This document shows positions 10,105 through 18,706 of a DNA stretch of 64,000 nucleotides, piece by piece. The DNA is from Rhodothermia bacterium. GTDB lineage: Bacteria > Bacteroidota > Rhodothermia > Balneolales > Balneolaceae. The position numbers and the translations under genes were made by a program. Every line of letters starts with the position of its first letter. Position 1 is the stretch's first letter. The stretch covers positions 496,001-560,000 of the forward strand of contig JAUICM010000001.1 of NCBI GenBank assembly GCA_030427885.1. Direction: 5' to 3'. The notes beneath the pieces are model-generated. The model had not been told where the DNA came from and did no database searches. It was given only the letters and a program-made list of their open reading frames with translations.

Positions 10105-10698
10105 ATGAAGGATTACAACTGGCTATACATACTCTATTTACTCGCATCGTTACCTTCTTTGTATGTGATAAGCAGCATTTCATATAAAGAGAAATCCCTT
10201 TCCGGATTCTATTTTGGAATGGCCGTTTTAAGCTTTGTGTTAGGCATACTGATCAGTCTTGCAGGCTGGTTAGAAGATAGTTATGTAAGAGGGTGGGGAG
10301 ATATAGTCGCAATTACATTCGTACAATGCGGATTATTTGTAATGATAAGGAATTCAAAACCTGTATTTGCCCGTTTCCCGATTTATTTGACTGCTTTGCC
10401 ACTCATTACACTGCTTTTTTATCCGATAGTTTCTGATGTACAGGTAGTAACGAACCTGTTAAAGATGACCTATCAGGGAGGAGCGATATTGGTGGGATTA
10501 CTTGTCATTGCCATCAATCATTACCTTCATAAACAACGAGAAGTATTACTGATTTCATGTTTTATGTTTCTTGCGGCCTATATTTTATTTTGGACAGAAT
10601 ATGAAAATTCAACTTTAGCATTAGTATCAAGTGTACTGATGTCTTTCGGGTTTATTACAGGCTCTATAGGGTTAAAAAAGATTTCAAACATCAATTAA
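10105..10698 (+). CDS. Integral membrane protein, unknown function
   Basis: 197 residues, almost entirely hydrophobic, with about six or seven predicted spans separated by short loops (for example SYKEKSLSG and GWLEDSYVRG). No family motif recognised. It starts seven bases after der and ends 14 bases before the peroxiredoxin gene, so it is probably read from the same transcript. Possibly a small sensor or membrane-anchoring module, but nothing in the sequence shows that. Confidence 0.7.
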   Translation: MKDYNWLYILYLLASLPSLYVISSISYKEKSLSGFYFGMAVLSFVLGILISLAGWLEDSYVRGWGDIVAITFVQCGLFVMIRNSKPVFARFPIYLTALPLITLLFYPIVSDVQVVTNLLKMTYQGGAILVGLLVIAINHYLHKQREVLLISCFMFLAAYILFWTEYENSTLALVSSVLMSFGFITGSIGLKKISNIN

Positions 10699-10712
10699 TT
10701 TAGTATTAGGAC

Positions 10713-11183
10713 ATGCAGAAGATCAAAGTTAACGACAAAGCTCCTGATTTTAATCTACAAAATACCACTCGCGAGTTTGTCAAACTTTCAGATTTTAAAG
10801 GTAAGCGGAATGTAGTCTTGTTATTTTACCCGCTGGCATTTTCAAGTGTTTGTACAGCCGAGCTTTGCTCAACACGAGATAACATGAAACTCTATGAAGC
10901 TTTTGATGCAGAGGTATTGGGTATAAGCATTGACAGTTTTTTTGTACAAAAAGCATTTAAAGAGTCGCAGAATTTAAATTTTAAACTACTGAGCGACTTT
11001 AATAAAACAGCCTCAAAAGATTATGGCATTCTTCAGGAAGATTTCTTTGGCATGATGGGAGTTGCTAAACGTTCTGCTTTTGTAATAGATAAAGAGGGAA
11101 TGGTCAGATATGCCGAAGTACTTGAAGACTCATCTAAAACACCTGACTTCAATAGTATCCAGGATATATTAAGCAGTTTATAG
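10713..11183 (+). CDS. Peroxiredoxin, Bcp/AhpE-like thioredoxin-fold peroxidase
   Basis: Cytosolic thiol peroxidase of 156 residues that would reduce H2O2 or organic hydroperoxides. The active-site loop FYPLAFSSVCTAELC holds the peroxidatic Cys47 in a PxxxSxxC context. A second cysteine five residues later (Cys52) is the resolving-cysteine position of atypical 2-Cys Bcp enzymes. Arg55 (STRDN) is the expected activating arginine. The PLAF loop is closer to the AhpE group, the Cys spacing to Bcp; I would call it a Bcp-like enzyme. No signal peptide. Third gene in the der transcript. Confidence 0.9.
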   Translation: MQKIKVNDKAPDFNLQNTTREFVKLSDFKGKRNVVLLFYPLAFSSVCTAELCSTRDNMKLYEAFDAEVLGISIDSFFVQKAFKESQNLNFKLLSDFNKTASKDYGILQEDFFGMMGVAKRSAFVIDKEGMVRYAEVLEDSSKTPDFNSIQDILSSL

Positions 11184-11448
11184 TTTAGAATAATTGTACA
11201 TGTAGAGTGATGGGTGAGTATTAAGTATATTAAACTTTACATAATATAAATTATAGGAATTGAATATAATGATCTAAGTCATAGAAAATTGCCTGATATC
11301 TTTATTCTGTTAGAGTATTTCATTTTAAACTAAATAAGACTACGTTCTTATATCATATAACTAATACTGATACGCTGGCATGTACTTTTAAAATTTAAAA
11401 GACATCTGTATCTAAGGATATTGCTTTGGGTTTAATAAATTGATTTCA

Positions 11449-11808
11449 ATGAAAGATGTTTTAATTGTTGAAGACGATAAAGTTCTCTCTCTCTTATTAA
11501 GTAAGATGATTGAGAAATTGGGGCTGAATCTCCTCGGAATTGCTACTACCGGGAAAGGTGCTATTGAGAAAGTCAGGGAACTTAAGCCTGATCTTGTTCT
11601 CATGGATATTATGCTCGAAGACAATATTGATGGTATTGAAGCAATGCTCACTCTCAGAAAAGAATCAAATAATACTCCCGTTATCTTTATTACCGGGAAT
11701 TCTGATATCTATAACCGAGAGCGAGCTAAAGAAACTAATTATATCGACTACCTGGTTAAACCTATTAACCTTGAGATCCTCAGGGAATCCATCGAAAAAG
11801 TTGATTAA
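11449..11808 (+). CDS. Single-domain response regulator (CheY-like receiver)
   Basis: A stand-alone receiver of 119 residues from the ATG at 11449 (a TTG three codons upstream is in frame but unnecessary). Acidic pocket Glu8/Asp9/Asp10 (IVEDDK), phosphoacceptor Asp53 (LVLMDIM), the switch Thr in FITGN, and the conserved Lys in LVKPI are all present. There is no output domain, so it acts by protein-protein contact or as a phosphorelay partner; the cognate kinase is not adjacent. The insertion LEDNIDG after the phosphorylation site is typical of receivers that follow hybrid kinases. It converges on the TonB-like gene, sharing stop codons in the palindrome TTAA. Confidence 0.93.
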   Translation: MKDVLIVEDDKVLSLLLSKMIEKLGLNLLGIATTGKGAIEKVRELKPDLVLMDIMLEDNIDGIEAMLTLRKESNNTPVIFITGNSDIYNRERAKETNYIDYLVKPINLEILRESIEKVD

Positions 11809-12482
11809 CTGTTTACTGATTTCAATCTGAATGTTACAGGGATTGTATATCTGACCGATACTGGTCTTCCCCTTTGCATTCCCGGTTTGAATTTAGCCAG
11901 TTTAATAGCTCTTAAAGCTTCTTCATCACAGCCCCCGCCTATTCCGCGGATCACTTCAGGATTCAGGACATTACCTTCACGGTCTATCACAAACTGAACG
12001 ATCACGCGACCCTCAATCCCTGCCTGAAGTGCTAACTGTGGATATACAACATTCTTCTGAACAGCAGCAATTCCACCAATTAGCTCTGGTTGCTGCTCAA
12101 CAACTACGAAGATCTCATCTTCCATATCTTCATCATCCTGAACAGGTCTTGGTGGTGGCGGAATATCCATTGGAGCATCAAGATCGAGTTCGGCATCTAT
12201 ATCAATGATCTCATCTATAAGAATTTCATCATTAGGTACTTCTACCGGTACTGAAGGTCTTGGTGGTGGCGGAGCCTTTATTTCCTGTTTGGTTTGAACT
12301 ACTTCTTCCAGGAAAATCTCTTCCTGTTGCTCAATAACCAAAGTGTCGGAATTATCTGATGCGGTAAAATTCATCTTAAATACCAGCAACATTAAACTGA
12401 TACTCAGGATATAACCAAATTGAAGATAAACTCTATAACCTTCTTTAAATGCCTTGTTTGAATGTAGAAATTTGAATTTCAT
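11805..12482 (-). CDS. TonB-like energy transducer, copy A
   Basis: 225 residues: short cytoplasmic start, one membrane span (about 20-38), a proline-rich acidic periplasmic linker (APPPPRPSVPVEVP, later PPPPRPVQ), and a C-terminal TonB domain with the family pattern YPQLALQAGIEGRVIVQFVI and FKPGMQRGRPVSVRYTIPVTF. It would couple proton-motive force to TonB-dependent outer-membrane receptors. The ATG at 12482 is chosen because a strong AGGAGG (complement of 12489-12494) lies six bases ahead; an upstream ATG at 12503 would bury that site. Paralogue of the next gene upstream but separated from it by a terminator. No ExbB/ExbD nearby. Confidence 0.92.
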   Translation of the reverse strand: MKFKFLHSNKAFKEGYRVYLQFGYILSISLMLLVFKMNFTASDNSDTLVIEQQEEIFLEEVVQTKQEIKAPPPPRPSVPVEVPNDEILIDEIIDIDAELDLDAPMDIPPPPRPVQDDEDMEDEIFVVVEQQPELIGGIAAVQKNVVYPQLALQAGIEGRVIVQFVIDREGNVLNPEVIRGIGGGCDEEALRAIKLAKFKPGMQRGRPVSVRYTIPVTFRLKSVNS

Positions 12483-12555
12483 GACATACCTCCTATCAAT
12501 CATCTGTTGATAAAAAAGTACTTTCGAATCATGAAGATTTTATGAAATCGCTTCC

Positions 12556-12579
12556 AAAAAAAGCCCCGATTAACGGGGC
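12556..12579 (-). terminator. Rho-independent terminator after TonB-like copy B
   Basis: Perfect 6-bp stem (GCCCCG at 12563-12568 with CGGGGC at 12574-12579, five-base loop), followed on the minus strand by seven U (the A-run 12556-12562). It starts 15 bases past the stop of copy B and before the Shine-Dalgarno of copy A, so the two paralogues are separate transcription units. Confidence 0.85.
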
Positions 12580-12593
12580 CTTAAATATTGTAA

Positions 12594-13268
12594 TCAGCTG
12601 GCTGAAAGCGTGAATGTAATTGGAACAGCATAAGTTACATTCACAGGAATACCACGTTGTAAACCCGGTTTGAATTTCGCCTCTTTTAAGGCGCGGAGTG
12701 CTTCTTCATCACAACCAGCTCCGATACCTCTTATAACCTTTGGATTTATGATATTACCTTCTTTGCTCACTACAAATTGAATTATTACCCGTCCTTCAAC
12801 TCCAGCAACCCGAGCCATTTCAGGATACTTTATTCTTTTTTGAATACCAGAGATCCCTCCTATTAATACAGGCGGATTTTCCACAACTACAAAAATCTGA
12901 TCATCAAAATCTTCATCCTGAGCTGGTGGCGGCGGTGGCAATGCGAGAGCATCGTCCAGGTTCAGTTCTGAATCTAAGTTAATGATCTCATCTTCCAGAA
13001 TTTCATCATTAGGTACTTCAATAGGTACCGGAGGTCTTGGTGGTGGCGGTGGAGTATCGATCTGTCTTGTCTGGACAATTTCCTCCATTATAACTTCTTC
13101 CGGCATCTCAAGCGATATTGCAACCGGAGGCTCAGATTTAAACTCAGCTTTAAAAACTGCAATGAAGATCAAAAGACTGCAAATCAGTCCTAGCTGAATT
13201 TTAATACCATAGTTTTTTCTGTGATCGTATCTATATAACCGTCTCATTCTATTAACTGGAACTCTCAT
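12594..13268 (-). CDS. TonB-like energy transducer, copy B
   Basis: 224 residues with the same plan as copy A: basic N-terminus, one membrane span (about 22-42), proline-rich linker (PPPPPRPPVPIEVP, then LPPPPPAQ), and a C-terminal TonB domain (YPEMARVAGVEGRVIIQFVV, FKPGLQRGIPVNVTYAVPITF). The two proteins are near-collinear, including the shared IEVPNDEIL/VEVPNDEIL and IFVVVE segments, so they arose by tandem duplication. The ATG at 13268 is preceded by AAGGAG six bases away (complement of 13275-13280). The terminator at 12556-12579 ends this transcript. No receptor gene adjoins it. Confidence 0.92.
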   Translation of the reverse strand: MRVPVNRMRRLYRYDHRKNYGIKIQLGLICSLLIFIAVFKAEFKSEPPVAISLEMPEEVIMEEIVQTRQIDTPPPPPRPPVPIEVPNDEILEDEIINLDSELNLDDALALPPPPPAQDEDFDDQIFVVVENPPVLIGGISGIQKRIKYPEMARVAGVEGRVIIQFVVSKEGNIINPKVIRGIGAGCDEEALRALKEAKFKPGLQRGIPVNVTYAVPITFTLSAS

Positions 13269-13346
13269 TATTCACTCCTTGTATTTTCGATGACCAGAGA
13301 CTTATCCGAAATGAGAATGAAAAGGTTTCGAGATTATTAAAGAGTT

Positions 13347-14225
13347 TTATTCAGCTGTAATTACCTGAAGAGATCCTGGAATAATTCGGATTTCAAATTT
13401 GGTGTCTTGCTTCAATATTTCACCATCAGCGTGAACATGCACCCGTTCATCAATTGAAATCTCACAATCTGTAATGTAATGCTGTTCAATGATTTGCTTT
13501 CTTAATGTACTTCCTGATGATAAACGAATAAATTCATAAGCAAGAGAAATAATGTTTATCGGTTTAATACTGATAAGCTCTAATTTACCATCATCATTTT
13601 GTGAAAAAGGTGAAATAAAATACTTACCTCCCTCCCATTTTCCATTAGCGAAAACCAGCATCATGCTCTCAAAATTGCGCGTGAAATGTTCAGATTTGAG
13701 AGTGACTCTGAAGCTCTTTGCCTTTATTAGCGTCTTTAATCCGGCAAGTACGTATTTAAGATTACCTTTCACATTTTTAAACCTGGATGCGTAGTAGTTC
13801 GTCTGGCCATCAAAACCAAGGCCAAGAGTATTGAAGAAATACTCATCATTTACCTTTGCAGCATCTATTTGGATAACCTTCTGCGCTTTTAGCACCTTCA
13901 GGTTTAATTCAAGATCAGAAGATAACCCAAACATTTTGGCAAAATCATTTCCTGAGCCAAGAGGTAATAAACCAAGAACAGATTGTGAGTGGACAAGCCC
14001 GGAAGCTACATTTCTGGCCGTTCCATCGCCTCCACAAGCAACTATACAATTAAACTCCTGCGTTTTTGATGAAGCAATTTCAGATAAGGATTCATCTTCA
14101 CTCAGATAACAGAACTCAACCTCACCCAGATAGCGTGTGATGAGGTCTTCATTATTCTTAATAAAAGACCCTGTTTTACCCGAATTTGCCTTCGGGTTTA
14201 CCAATAAGCAGTAATCTCGCTTCAA
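13347..14225 (-). CDS. Diacylglycerol kinase-family lipid kinase (DagK/YegS-like)
   Basis: 292 residues. Catalytic-domain motifs at the N-terminus: VNPKANSGKTG (about 8-18), GGDGTARNVASG near 62-73, and LPLGSGNDFAKMFG near 90-103. The C-terminal beta domain (DGKLELI, DERVHVHADGE) matches the same fold. Such enzymes phosphorylate diacylglycerol or related lipids; substrate is not determined by sequence. The only possible start is a TTG at 14225, because an in-frame stop lies two codons upstream and the first beta strand begins at residue 5. Last gene of the five-gene retropepsin/RimK operon, nine bases after the DUF952 gene. Confidence 0.9.
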   Translation of the reverse strand: MKRDYCLLVNPKANSGKTGSFIKNNEDLITRYLGEVEFCYLSEDESLSEIASSKTQEFNCIVACGGDGTARNVASGLVHSQSVLGLLPLGSGNDFAKMFGLSSDLELNLKVLKAQKVIQIDAAKVNDEYFFNTLGLGFDGQTNYYASRFKNVKGNLKYVLAGLKTLIKAKSFRVTLKSEHFTRNFESMMLVFANGKWEGGKYFISPFSQNDDGKLELISIKPINIISLAYEFIRLSSGSTLRKQIIEQHYITDCEISIDERVHVHADGEILKQDTKFEIRIIPGSLQVITAE

Positions 14226-14234
14226 ACTTTAGGT

Positions 14235-14582
14235 TTAGTCGAAGTGCTTTATCTGAACGGCGAATTTTCCCTTTTTACTTCTCTTTATCGGAATTCGATC
14301 TATAACTGCATCAATAGAAAAAGCACCATATAGGTTGGGATAAATGATTCCATCAACAGATTCACGTTTAATTGGAACCTGTATTCTTAAAGGGTCGATC
14401 ACGATCAAAAGCAGATCGTCAATACCCTCAAAATTTTCATTTGCGGCTTTCTCAACCTGATTTCCCTGGTAACATCTAATAAAACCATGTTCAACTAAGC
14501 TTTCAGGCTCAAAAGAGCCGGATTGAGAATAAAGTTTCCAGTCAGTTTTACTTATCAGAGTAAATAGAAGATCGTTTTCCAA
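14235..14582 (-). CDS. DUF952 family protein
   Basis: 115-residue cytosolic protein of the DUF952 family. Visible marks are the strand-helix start FTLISKTDWK, the central HGFIRCYQGNQVEKAAN (family GFIHxS-type motif) and the C-terminal PNLYGAFSIDAVIDRIPI (family pattern hLYGxLxxxAV). The fold is related to ADP-ribosyltransferase-like proteins, but no enzyme activity is established for the family as far as I know. In the first motif the usual His-Leu-Ser is Arg-Cys-Tyr, so a possible active site is altered. A TTG start is used; no ATG is available before the upstream stop. Sits 11 bases after the deacylase and nine before the lipid kinase. Confidence 0.8.
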   Translation of the reverse strand: MENDLLFTLISKTDWKLYSQSGSFEPESLVEHGFIRCYQGNQVEKAANENFEGIDDLLLIVIDPLRIQVPIKRESVDGIIYPNLYGAFSIDAVIDRIPIKRSKKGKFAVQIKHFD

Positions 14583-14593
14583 TAGAATTCAGA

Positions 14594-15535
14594 TTAGTTA
14601 TGAGCAATATGAATGATCGCATCACCTTTATGAACGATCGGGTTATAATTCTGTCCAATGATGACTCCATCACGGGAAAATACCACTTTTGTCTTCTTAC
14701 CACCAAAGGGATCGTTGATATATCCTAAAATATCTTTTTTAGTGACTGAAGCTCCCAGATTAAAACCCGGTGAAAAAAGTCCCGCGTTCTTTGCCCTGAC
14801 CCATGAGGACTTTCTGAACATTCTTGTACCTGCAGATACAGGAGCTTCTGTGATCATGCCAAGGTGCTTCATGAGTCTAAGCGTTCCGTCTATTCCATGC
14901 TGAATACCTTGTTCATCAAAGCGCAAGGATTCTCCAGTTTCATATACAAGGATCTCAGTTCCTTTTTTATGCGCTGCACTACGGAATGATTTAGCTATCA
15001 ATGTTGAGTGCAAAGTTATTGGTGCAGAAAATGCTTTAGCCAGTTCTTTTGCTTTTGGAAGATTGAATGAACAACGTATCTGCGGATAATTCGATCTGCT
15101 AGCTCCACCGGTGTGAAAATCTACTCCGCAGTCAACTAATGGAATGATCTCATTCATTAAGGTATAAGCCAGCAACCGAGCAAGAGATCCCCCTTTAACC
15201 CCGGGAAAACTCCGGTTAATATCTTTACCATCCGGTACACCCCTAACATTCAGAATAAAGCCATAAGCATTCACTATTGGCAATGCGATCACGGTTCCTT
15301 TTTCCGGAAGTATCAAACCTTTACGGATCATTCTTCTGATGATCTCTATTCCGTTGATCTCATCACCATGTAATCCCCCTGTTAATAAAAGCACAGGACC
15401 ATCTTCTTTTCCCCGGTACACATGCACCGGAAGATCAATATTTGTGTAAGTAGGAAGACGTGCTATGTTAAGGTTTACTTTCCTGGATTCACCCAGTCCT
15501 ATCACCTGATCTTTTACTGTTATAAACTCAGGCAT
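14594..15535 (-). CDS. AspA/AstE-like zinc carboxypeptidase-fold deacylase
   Basis: 313 residues from the ATG at 15535; a longer reading to 15652 would lie wholly inside rimK and is rejected. Member of the succinylglutamate desuccinylase/aspartoacylase family (M14 fold). Zinc-site motif [12 protein letters not shown] (about 50-61), the [24 protein letters not shown] stretch in two halves, the second zinc His in VDFHTGGAS, and the YETGES glutamate near 230. A C-terminal beta-barrel (biotinyl-lipoyl-like, about 245-313) follows. It would hydrolyse an amide bond on an N-acyl or gamma-glutamyl substrate; being coupled to rimK (ATGCCTGA, eight-base overlap), it may remove what RimK adds. That role is inference. 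Confidence 0.9.
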   Translation of the reverse strand: MPEFITVKDQVIGLGESRKVNLNIARLPTYTNIDLPVHVYRGKEDGPVLLLTGGLHGDEINGIEIIRRMIRKGLILPEKGTVIALPIVNAYGFILNVRGVPDGKDINRSFPGVKGGSLARLLAYTLMNEIIPLVDCGVDFHTGGASRSNYPQIRCSFNLPKAKELAKAFSAPITLHSTLIAKSFRSAAHKKGTEILVYETGESLRFDEQGIQHGIDGTLRLMKHLGMITEAPVSAGTRMFRKSSWVRAKNAGLFSPGFNLGASVTKKDILGYINDPFGGKKTKVVFSRDGVIIGQNYNPIVHKGDAIIHIAHN

Positions 15536-16457
15536 TACTTTTAATTTTCCGTCTGCGTTCAGGTTTTTTCTTCTTTTCTTCGGTCTTTTTAACCACATAT
15601 CGCACGATTGCACCAGCAATATCCTTCCCGGTTGTTTTCTCGATCCCTTCAAGACCCGGAGAAGAATTTACTTCAAGAATAAGGGGTCCGCGTTCAGATT
15701 GCAGCATATCCACACCTGCAACAGGGAGTCCCATTGCCTGAGCTGCTGTTAAAGCGGCTTCACGTTCTTTTTTGCTAAGTTTTATAAGTGAACTACTTCC
15801 CCCCTGATGTAAATTAGAGCGGAACTCTCCTTCTTTGCCCTGACGCTTCATCGCCCCTACAACTTTACCATCTACCACAAACACCCGGATGTCTGCGCCT
15901 TTTGATTCAGATACAAACTCCTGAACGATCACCCTGGCTTTCATACTATGAAAGGCCTGAATAATAGATTGGGCTGCTTTTTTAGTCGGAGCAAGTACAA
16001 CTCCATATCCCTGAGTTCCTTCAAGTAACTTAACGATCAATGGAGCCCCCCCAACCGAATCAATAAGCTTATTTACTTCCTTGGAATAATTAGTAAAAAC
16101 TGTTTTTGGGAGACCAACCCCGGCACTAGCCAGTATCTGCAGACTTCTTAATTTATCTCTGGATCGTACTAAAGCCTGAGAATGTACCGCGGTGAATACT
16201 TTCATCATTTCGAACTGGCGAACTACTGCTGTTCCATAAAAAGTAACGGATGCTCCGATACGGGGAATCACCGCATCGATATCTTCCAGGCTTTCGCCTT
16301 TGTAGTAAATATTTGGTTTATCCTGTTCGATCACGATATCACATTTCAAATGATCAATGACCTTAGCTTCATGACCACGATGCTCGATAGCCTCTACAAG
16401 TCTCTGTGTTGAGTATAATTCAGCGTTTCGTGATAGTATTCCAATCTTAAGCTTCAA
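15528..16457 (-). CDS. rimK: RimK-type ATP-grasp glutamate ligase
   Basis: 309 residues, similar along its length to E. coli RimK, which adds glutamates to the C-terminus of ribosomal protein S6. Diagnostic stretches: [13 protein letters not shown] at the start, [26 protein letters not shown] helix [11 protein letters not shown], the ATP-grasp loop [20 protein letters not shown], and the metal-binding [17 protein letters not shown]. The enzyme's core is complete. A lysine/arginine-rich tail of about 20 residues ([17 protein letters not shown]) extends past the usual end. Coupled to the retropepsin-like gene by ATGA and to the deacylase by an eight-base overlap. The substrate here could be S6 or another protein/peptide. 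Confidence 0.93.
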   Translation of the reverse strand: MKLKIGILSRNAELYSTQRLVEAIEHRGHEAKVIDHLKCDIVIEQDKPNIYYKGESLEDIDAVIPRIGASVTFYGTAVVRQFEMMKVFTAVHSQALVRSRDKLRSLQILASAGVGLPKTVFTNYSKEVNKLIDSVGGAPLIVKLLEGTQGYGVVLAPTKKAAQSIIQAFHSMKARVIVQEFVSESKGADIRVFVVDGKVVGAMKRQGKEGEFRSNLHQGGSSSLIKLSKKEREAALTAAQAMGLPVAGVDMLQSERGPLILEVNSSPGLEGIEKTTGKDIAGAIVRYVVKKTEEKKKKPERRRKIKSNA

Positions 16458-16906
16458 GAAGTCCTCTCTGTAATTTGCTTTGATAAATTTTTCTTAGATA
16501 CATCAACCAGGAACTTGTTATGTATAAATTTTCGACCGATCAACACCGGGAATTTCATTACAGACCTGTCTGTTAATGAAAGCTCGATCTTATATTCGGT
16601 ATTAAACATTCGAATGGTTGTCTTTATAAAAAAACGTGTTTCAGTCTGCCCATTTGAACTCTTCACATCCCTTTTATCGAAAATTGGAAGCTCTACAAGT
16701 TGATCATTATAACTGTGATGTTCCGGATCAAGGATATTAAAACGAACGAATGAAATCCCTTCCTTTTCAAACTCTTCAATATGATGGCAGTGAATACTTG
16801 AGGAATATGCTCCGGTATCGATCTTAGCTTCAATCCCTGTGATATTCCAATCCGGAAGATCTACCTGTTCCACCCTTCCAACAGTATGTAAATTGAACTC
16901 GTTCAT
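16454..16906 (-). CDS. Retropepsin-like aspartic protease, PF05618 ("ATP-dependent zinc protease") family
   Basis: 150-residue cytosolic protein of the family often labelled ATP-dependent zinc protease but with a retroviral-type aspartic protease fold. Start [14 protein letters not shown], catalytic [13 protein letters not shown] (Asp-Thr-Gly near 28-30), [15 protein letters not shown], and the closing [17 protein letters not shown] all fit. As a single-domain enzyme it would work as a homodimer. RimB, partner of RimK in pseudomonads, belongs, as I recall, to the same family. First gene of the operon, joined to rimK by ATGA. Likely function: cleavage or trimming in the same peptide-tagging pathway (inference). 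Confidence 0.88.
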   Translation of the reverse strand: MNEFNLHTVGRVEQVDLPDWNITGIEAKIDTGAYSSSIHCHHIEEFEKEGISFVRFNILDPEHHSYNDQLVELPIFDKRDVKSSNGQTETRFFIKTTIRMFNTEYKIELSLTDRSVMKFPVLIGRKFIHNKFLVDVSKKNLSKQITERTS

Positions 16907-16913
16907 ATGTGTC

Positions 16914-16921
16914 CAAAATTA
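16914..16921 (-). promoter_or_regulatory. Candidate -7 box for the retropepsin/rimK operon
   Basis: On the minus strand TAATTTTG fits TAnnTTTG. It ends eight bases before the ATG of the first operon gene, so transcription from it would give an almost leaderless message. No clear -33 element. Confidence 0.3.
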
Positions 16922-17054
16922 ACATTAAATCAGGCATACTTCATATTTATTGAAAAAAATCATTGAACACAGATTTTAAACATCAAGCTTTATTTTAATT
17001 GGATTTAGATTAAATTGAATGGGGAAATTAAGTTTAAGAGATATCTTATCTGTA

Positions 17055-17648
17055 ATGAAAAATCCAATACACCTTTTAGCAGCTCTGGTTTTTGTACTTA
17101 TTCCGGTTGGCTCCAGCGCTCAATATTTTGAAAAACCCGTACAGAATGTAGACACCCGTTTTATGAGTTCCATGTATGTTGAGGTTGGTGGAAATGCAAT
17201 AATCGCTTCTGTTAATTATGAACTTATTATTGACCGTAATTATGCTGTCAGATTGGGAATGGCTCCCGGTGTTTTTCTGAGTTGGAACATTGAAGATAAC
17301 GGGGAAGATTCCTATTACAACCGAGATGAAACCATGGATTTTGTGGGGCTCGTATCAGCTTCTAAATTTTTTGGTTCAAGAAAAAATAAAATTGAGACCG
17401 GGATTGGTTTTGTATTCGGGGATAGCCACCGGGAAAAAGGAAGTAAGATTCCCAGGGCTAATGGTTTAAGTTTTACTTTAGGATACCGATATATGAGCTT
17501 GTCTGAGCGGGGATTAGCACTTAAATTCGCATTCACCCCAATCATAAACTCTGATGGCTTTTCTCCATGGGTTGGAGCATCCATTGGACTTTCTCTTACT
17601 AATCTGTTTAATAATGATAGCCCGCCCAACTCTCGTTCTGGATACTGA
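17055..17648 (+). CDS. Small outer-membrane beta-barrel-like protein
   Basis: 197 residues from the ATG at 17055, chosen because it gives a clean signal peptide (MKNPIHLLAALVFVLIPVGS, cut after SAQ); an ATG 12 codons upstream is also possible. The mature part alternates polar and aromatic residues in short strands (AVRLGMAPGVFLSW, KIETGIGFVFGD, LSFTLGYRYM, ALKFAFTPI, FSPWVGASIGLSLTNLF) and ends near a phenylalanine, like eight-stranded outer-membrane barrels. Function unknown. The last 35 bases overlap the next gene. Confidence 0.72.
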   Translation: MKNPIHLLAALVFVLIPVGSSAQYFEKPVQNVDTRFMSSMYVEVGGNAIIASVNYELIIDRNYAVRLGMAPGVFLSWNIEDNGEDSYYNRDETMDFVGLVSASKFFGSRKNKIETGIGFVFGDSHREKGSKIPRANGLSFTLGYRYMSLSERGLALKFAFTPIINSDGFSPWVGASIGLSLTNLFNNDSPPNSRSGY

Positions 17649-18705
17649 TAAGGTCAGATCTAATATTCGAAAAATTTGTACTAAAGTGAGCAGTCTTGGT
17701 CTGGAATTCAGACCGCATTTCAAAACTCATCAATCCCGAGCTATTGGAGATATGTTCAGAGACCAGGGAATTAATGGTATAACCGTTTCTTCCCTTAAAA
17801 TGGCTAACTATTTTGCCGAAGTTGGGTGGAACAATATTACTGTTGCCATCCCTTTCAATATTCTTGAGTATGATCTGATCAATGAGTTGGCATCGAAAGT
17901 TGAACTTCGCTTGCTTACGGTAGATGCAAATACTATCCAACAGCTTGATTCAAAACTCAATCATACTGTAAAAGTATACATTGAATTAGACCCGGGTTAT
18001 GGCCGAAGTGGTATTCCTATCAATGATCATGACTACATTGCTCAGCTGATTCCGGTTATTGACACCCTTGAGTATATTTCATTACATGGGTTCTATACAC
18101 ATCCCGGACATACCTACAAGTGTCGTTCGGCTTCAGAGATCCGAAATTTAACAGCCCCTATTCTTGAGAACCTGCTAAAACTTAAACAAGCTTTTGATTT
18201 ACCGGTCTGTTACGGGGATACTCCCTCCTGCTCTGTACTGCAGACATTCGGATCAGTTAATGAGATAAGTGCAGGTAATCTGGTTTTTTACGACTGGACA
18301 CAGGTACAGATCGGCTCCTGTGAACCTAACCAGATTGGCGTTGCTATGTTTTGTCCTGTGTTGGCAAAATATGCCGAAAGGAATGAGTTATTGATTCATG
18401 GAGGTGCGGTACATTTCTCTAAAGATTCCTTTACCCCATCAGGCGCCAAACCATATTTTGGTATTATTGCCGAAAAAAATGGTGATACCTGGGGTGAACC
18501 TGTGGAAGATGTTATTATGAGCTCAATATCACAGGAGCATGGCATTATAAGCTGTACAGAAGATTTTTTTGAAAAGATCAATGTAGGTGATGTCATTCCG
18601 ATCCTGCCGATCCATTCCTGTCTTAATGCTGATCTGATGGGTGAATACCAGTCTAGTGAAGGAGAAATTCTGGATCACATGAATGGAAAAGCCTTTCGTG
18701 TATAG
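17614..18705 (+). CDS. PLP-dependent D-amino-acid enzyme, D-threonine aldolase/D-serine dehydratase-like (alanine racemase N-terminal fold)
   Basis: 363 residues from the ATG at 17614; 20 extra codons upstream would be inside the preceding gene. PLP barrel opening RPTLVLDTDKVRSNI with the Schiff-base lysine in RPHFKTHQS (about 41-46), typical of fold-type III enzymes. The C-terminal domain has PIHSCLNADLM, whose His-x-Cys is the metal-binding pair of eukaryotic-type D-serine dehydratases and D-threonine aldolases. It would act on a beta-hydroxy D-amino acid; which one is not visible. Overlaps the barrel gene by 35 bases, so they are coupled, and ends one base from the convergent DUF5686 gene. 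Confidence 0.85.
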   Translation: MIARPTLVLDTDKVRSNIRKICTKVSSLGLEFRPHFKTHQSRAIGDMFRDQGINGITVSSLKMANYFAEVGWNNITVAIPFNILEYDLINELASKVELRLLTVDANTIQQLDSKLNHTVKVYIELDPGYGRSGIPINDHDYIAQLIPVIDTLEYISLHGFYTHPGHTYKCRSASEIRNLTAPILENLLKLKQAFDLPVCYGDTPSCSVLQTFGSVNEISAGNLVFYDWTQVQIGSCEPNQIGVAMFCPVLAKYAERNELLIHGGAVHFSKDSFTPSGAKPYFGIIAEKNGDTWGEPVEDVIMSSISQEHGIISCTEDFFEKINVGDVIPILPIHSCLNADLMGEYQSSEGEILDHMNGKAFRV

Positions 18706-18706
18706 A

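Noticed and set aside
11184-11448. Possible small RNA or promoter region before the response regulator
   Set aside because: AT-rich gap with only an imperfect TATCTTTA; no strong hairpin with U-run and no full promoter seen.
15536-15652. Longer N-terminus of the AspA/AstE-like protein
   Set aside because: Those 39 codons lie entirely inside rimK in a different frame and give a basic stretch with no family similarity; the ATG at 15535 fits the domain start.
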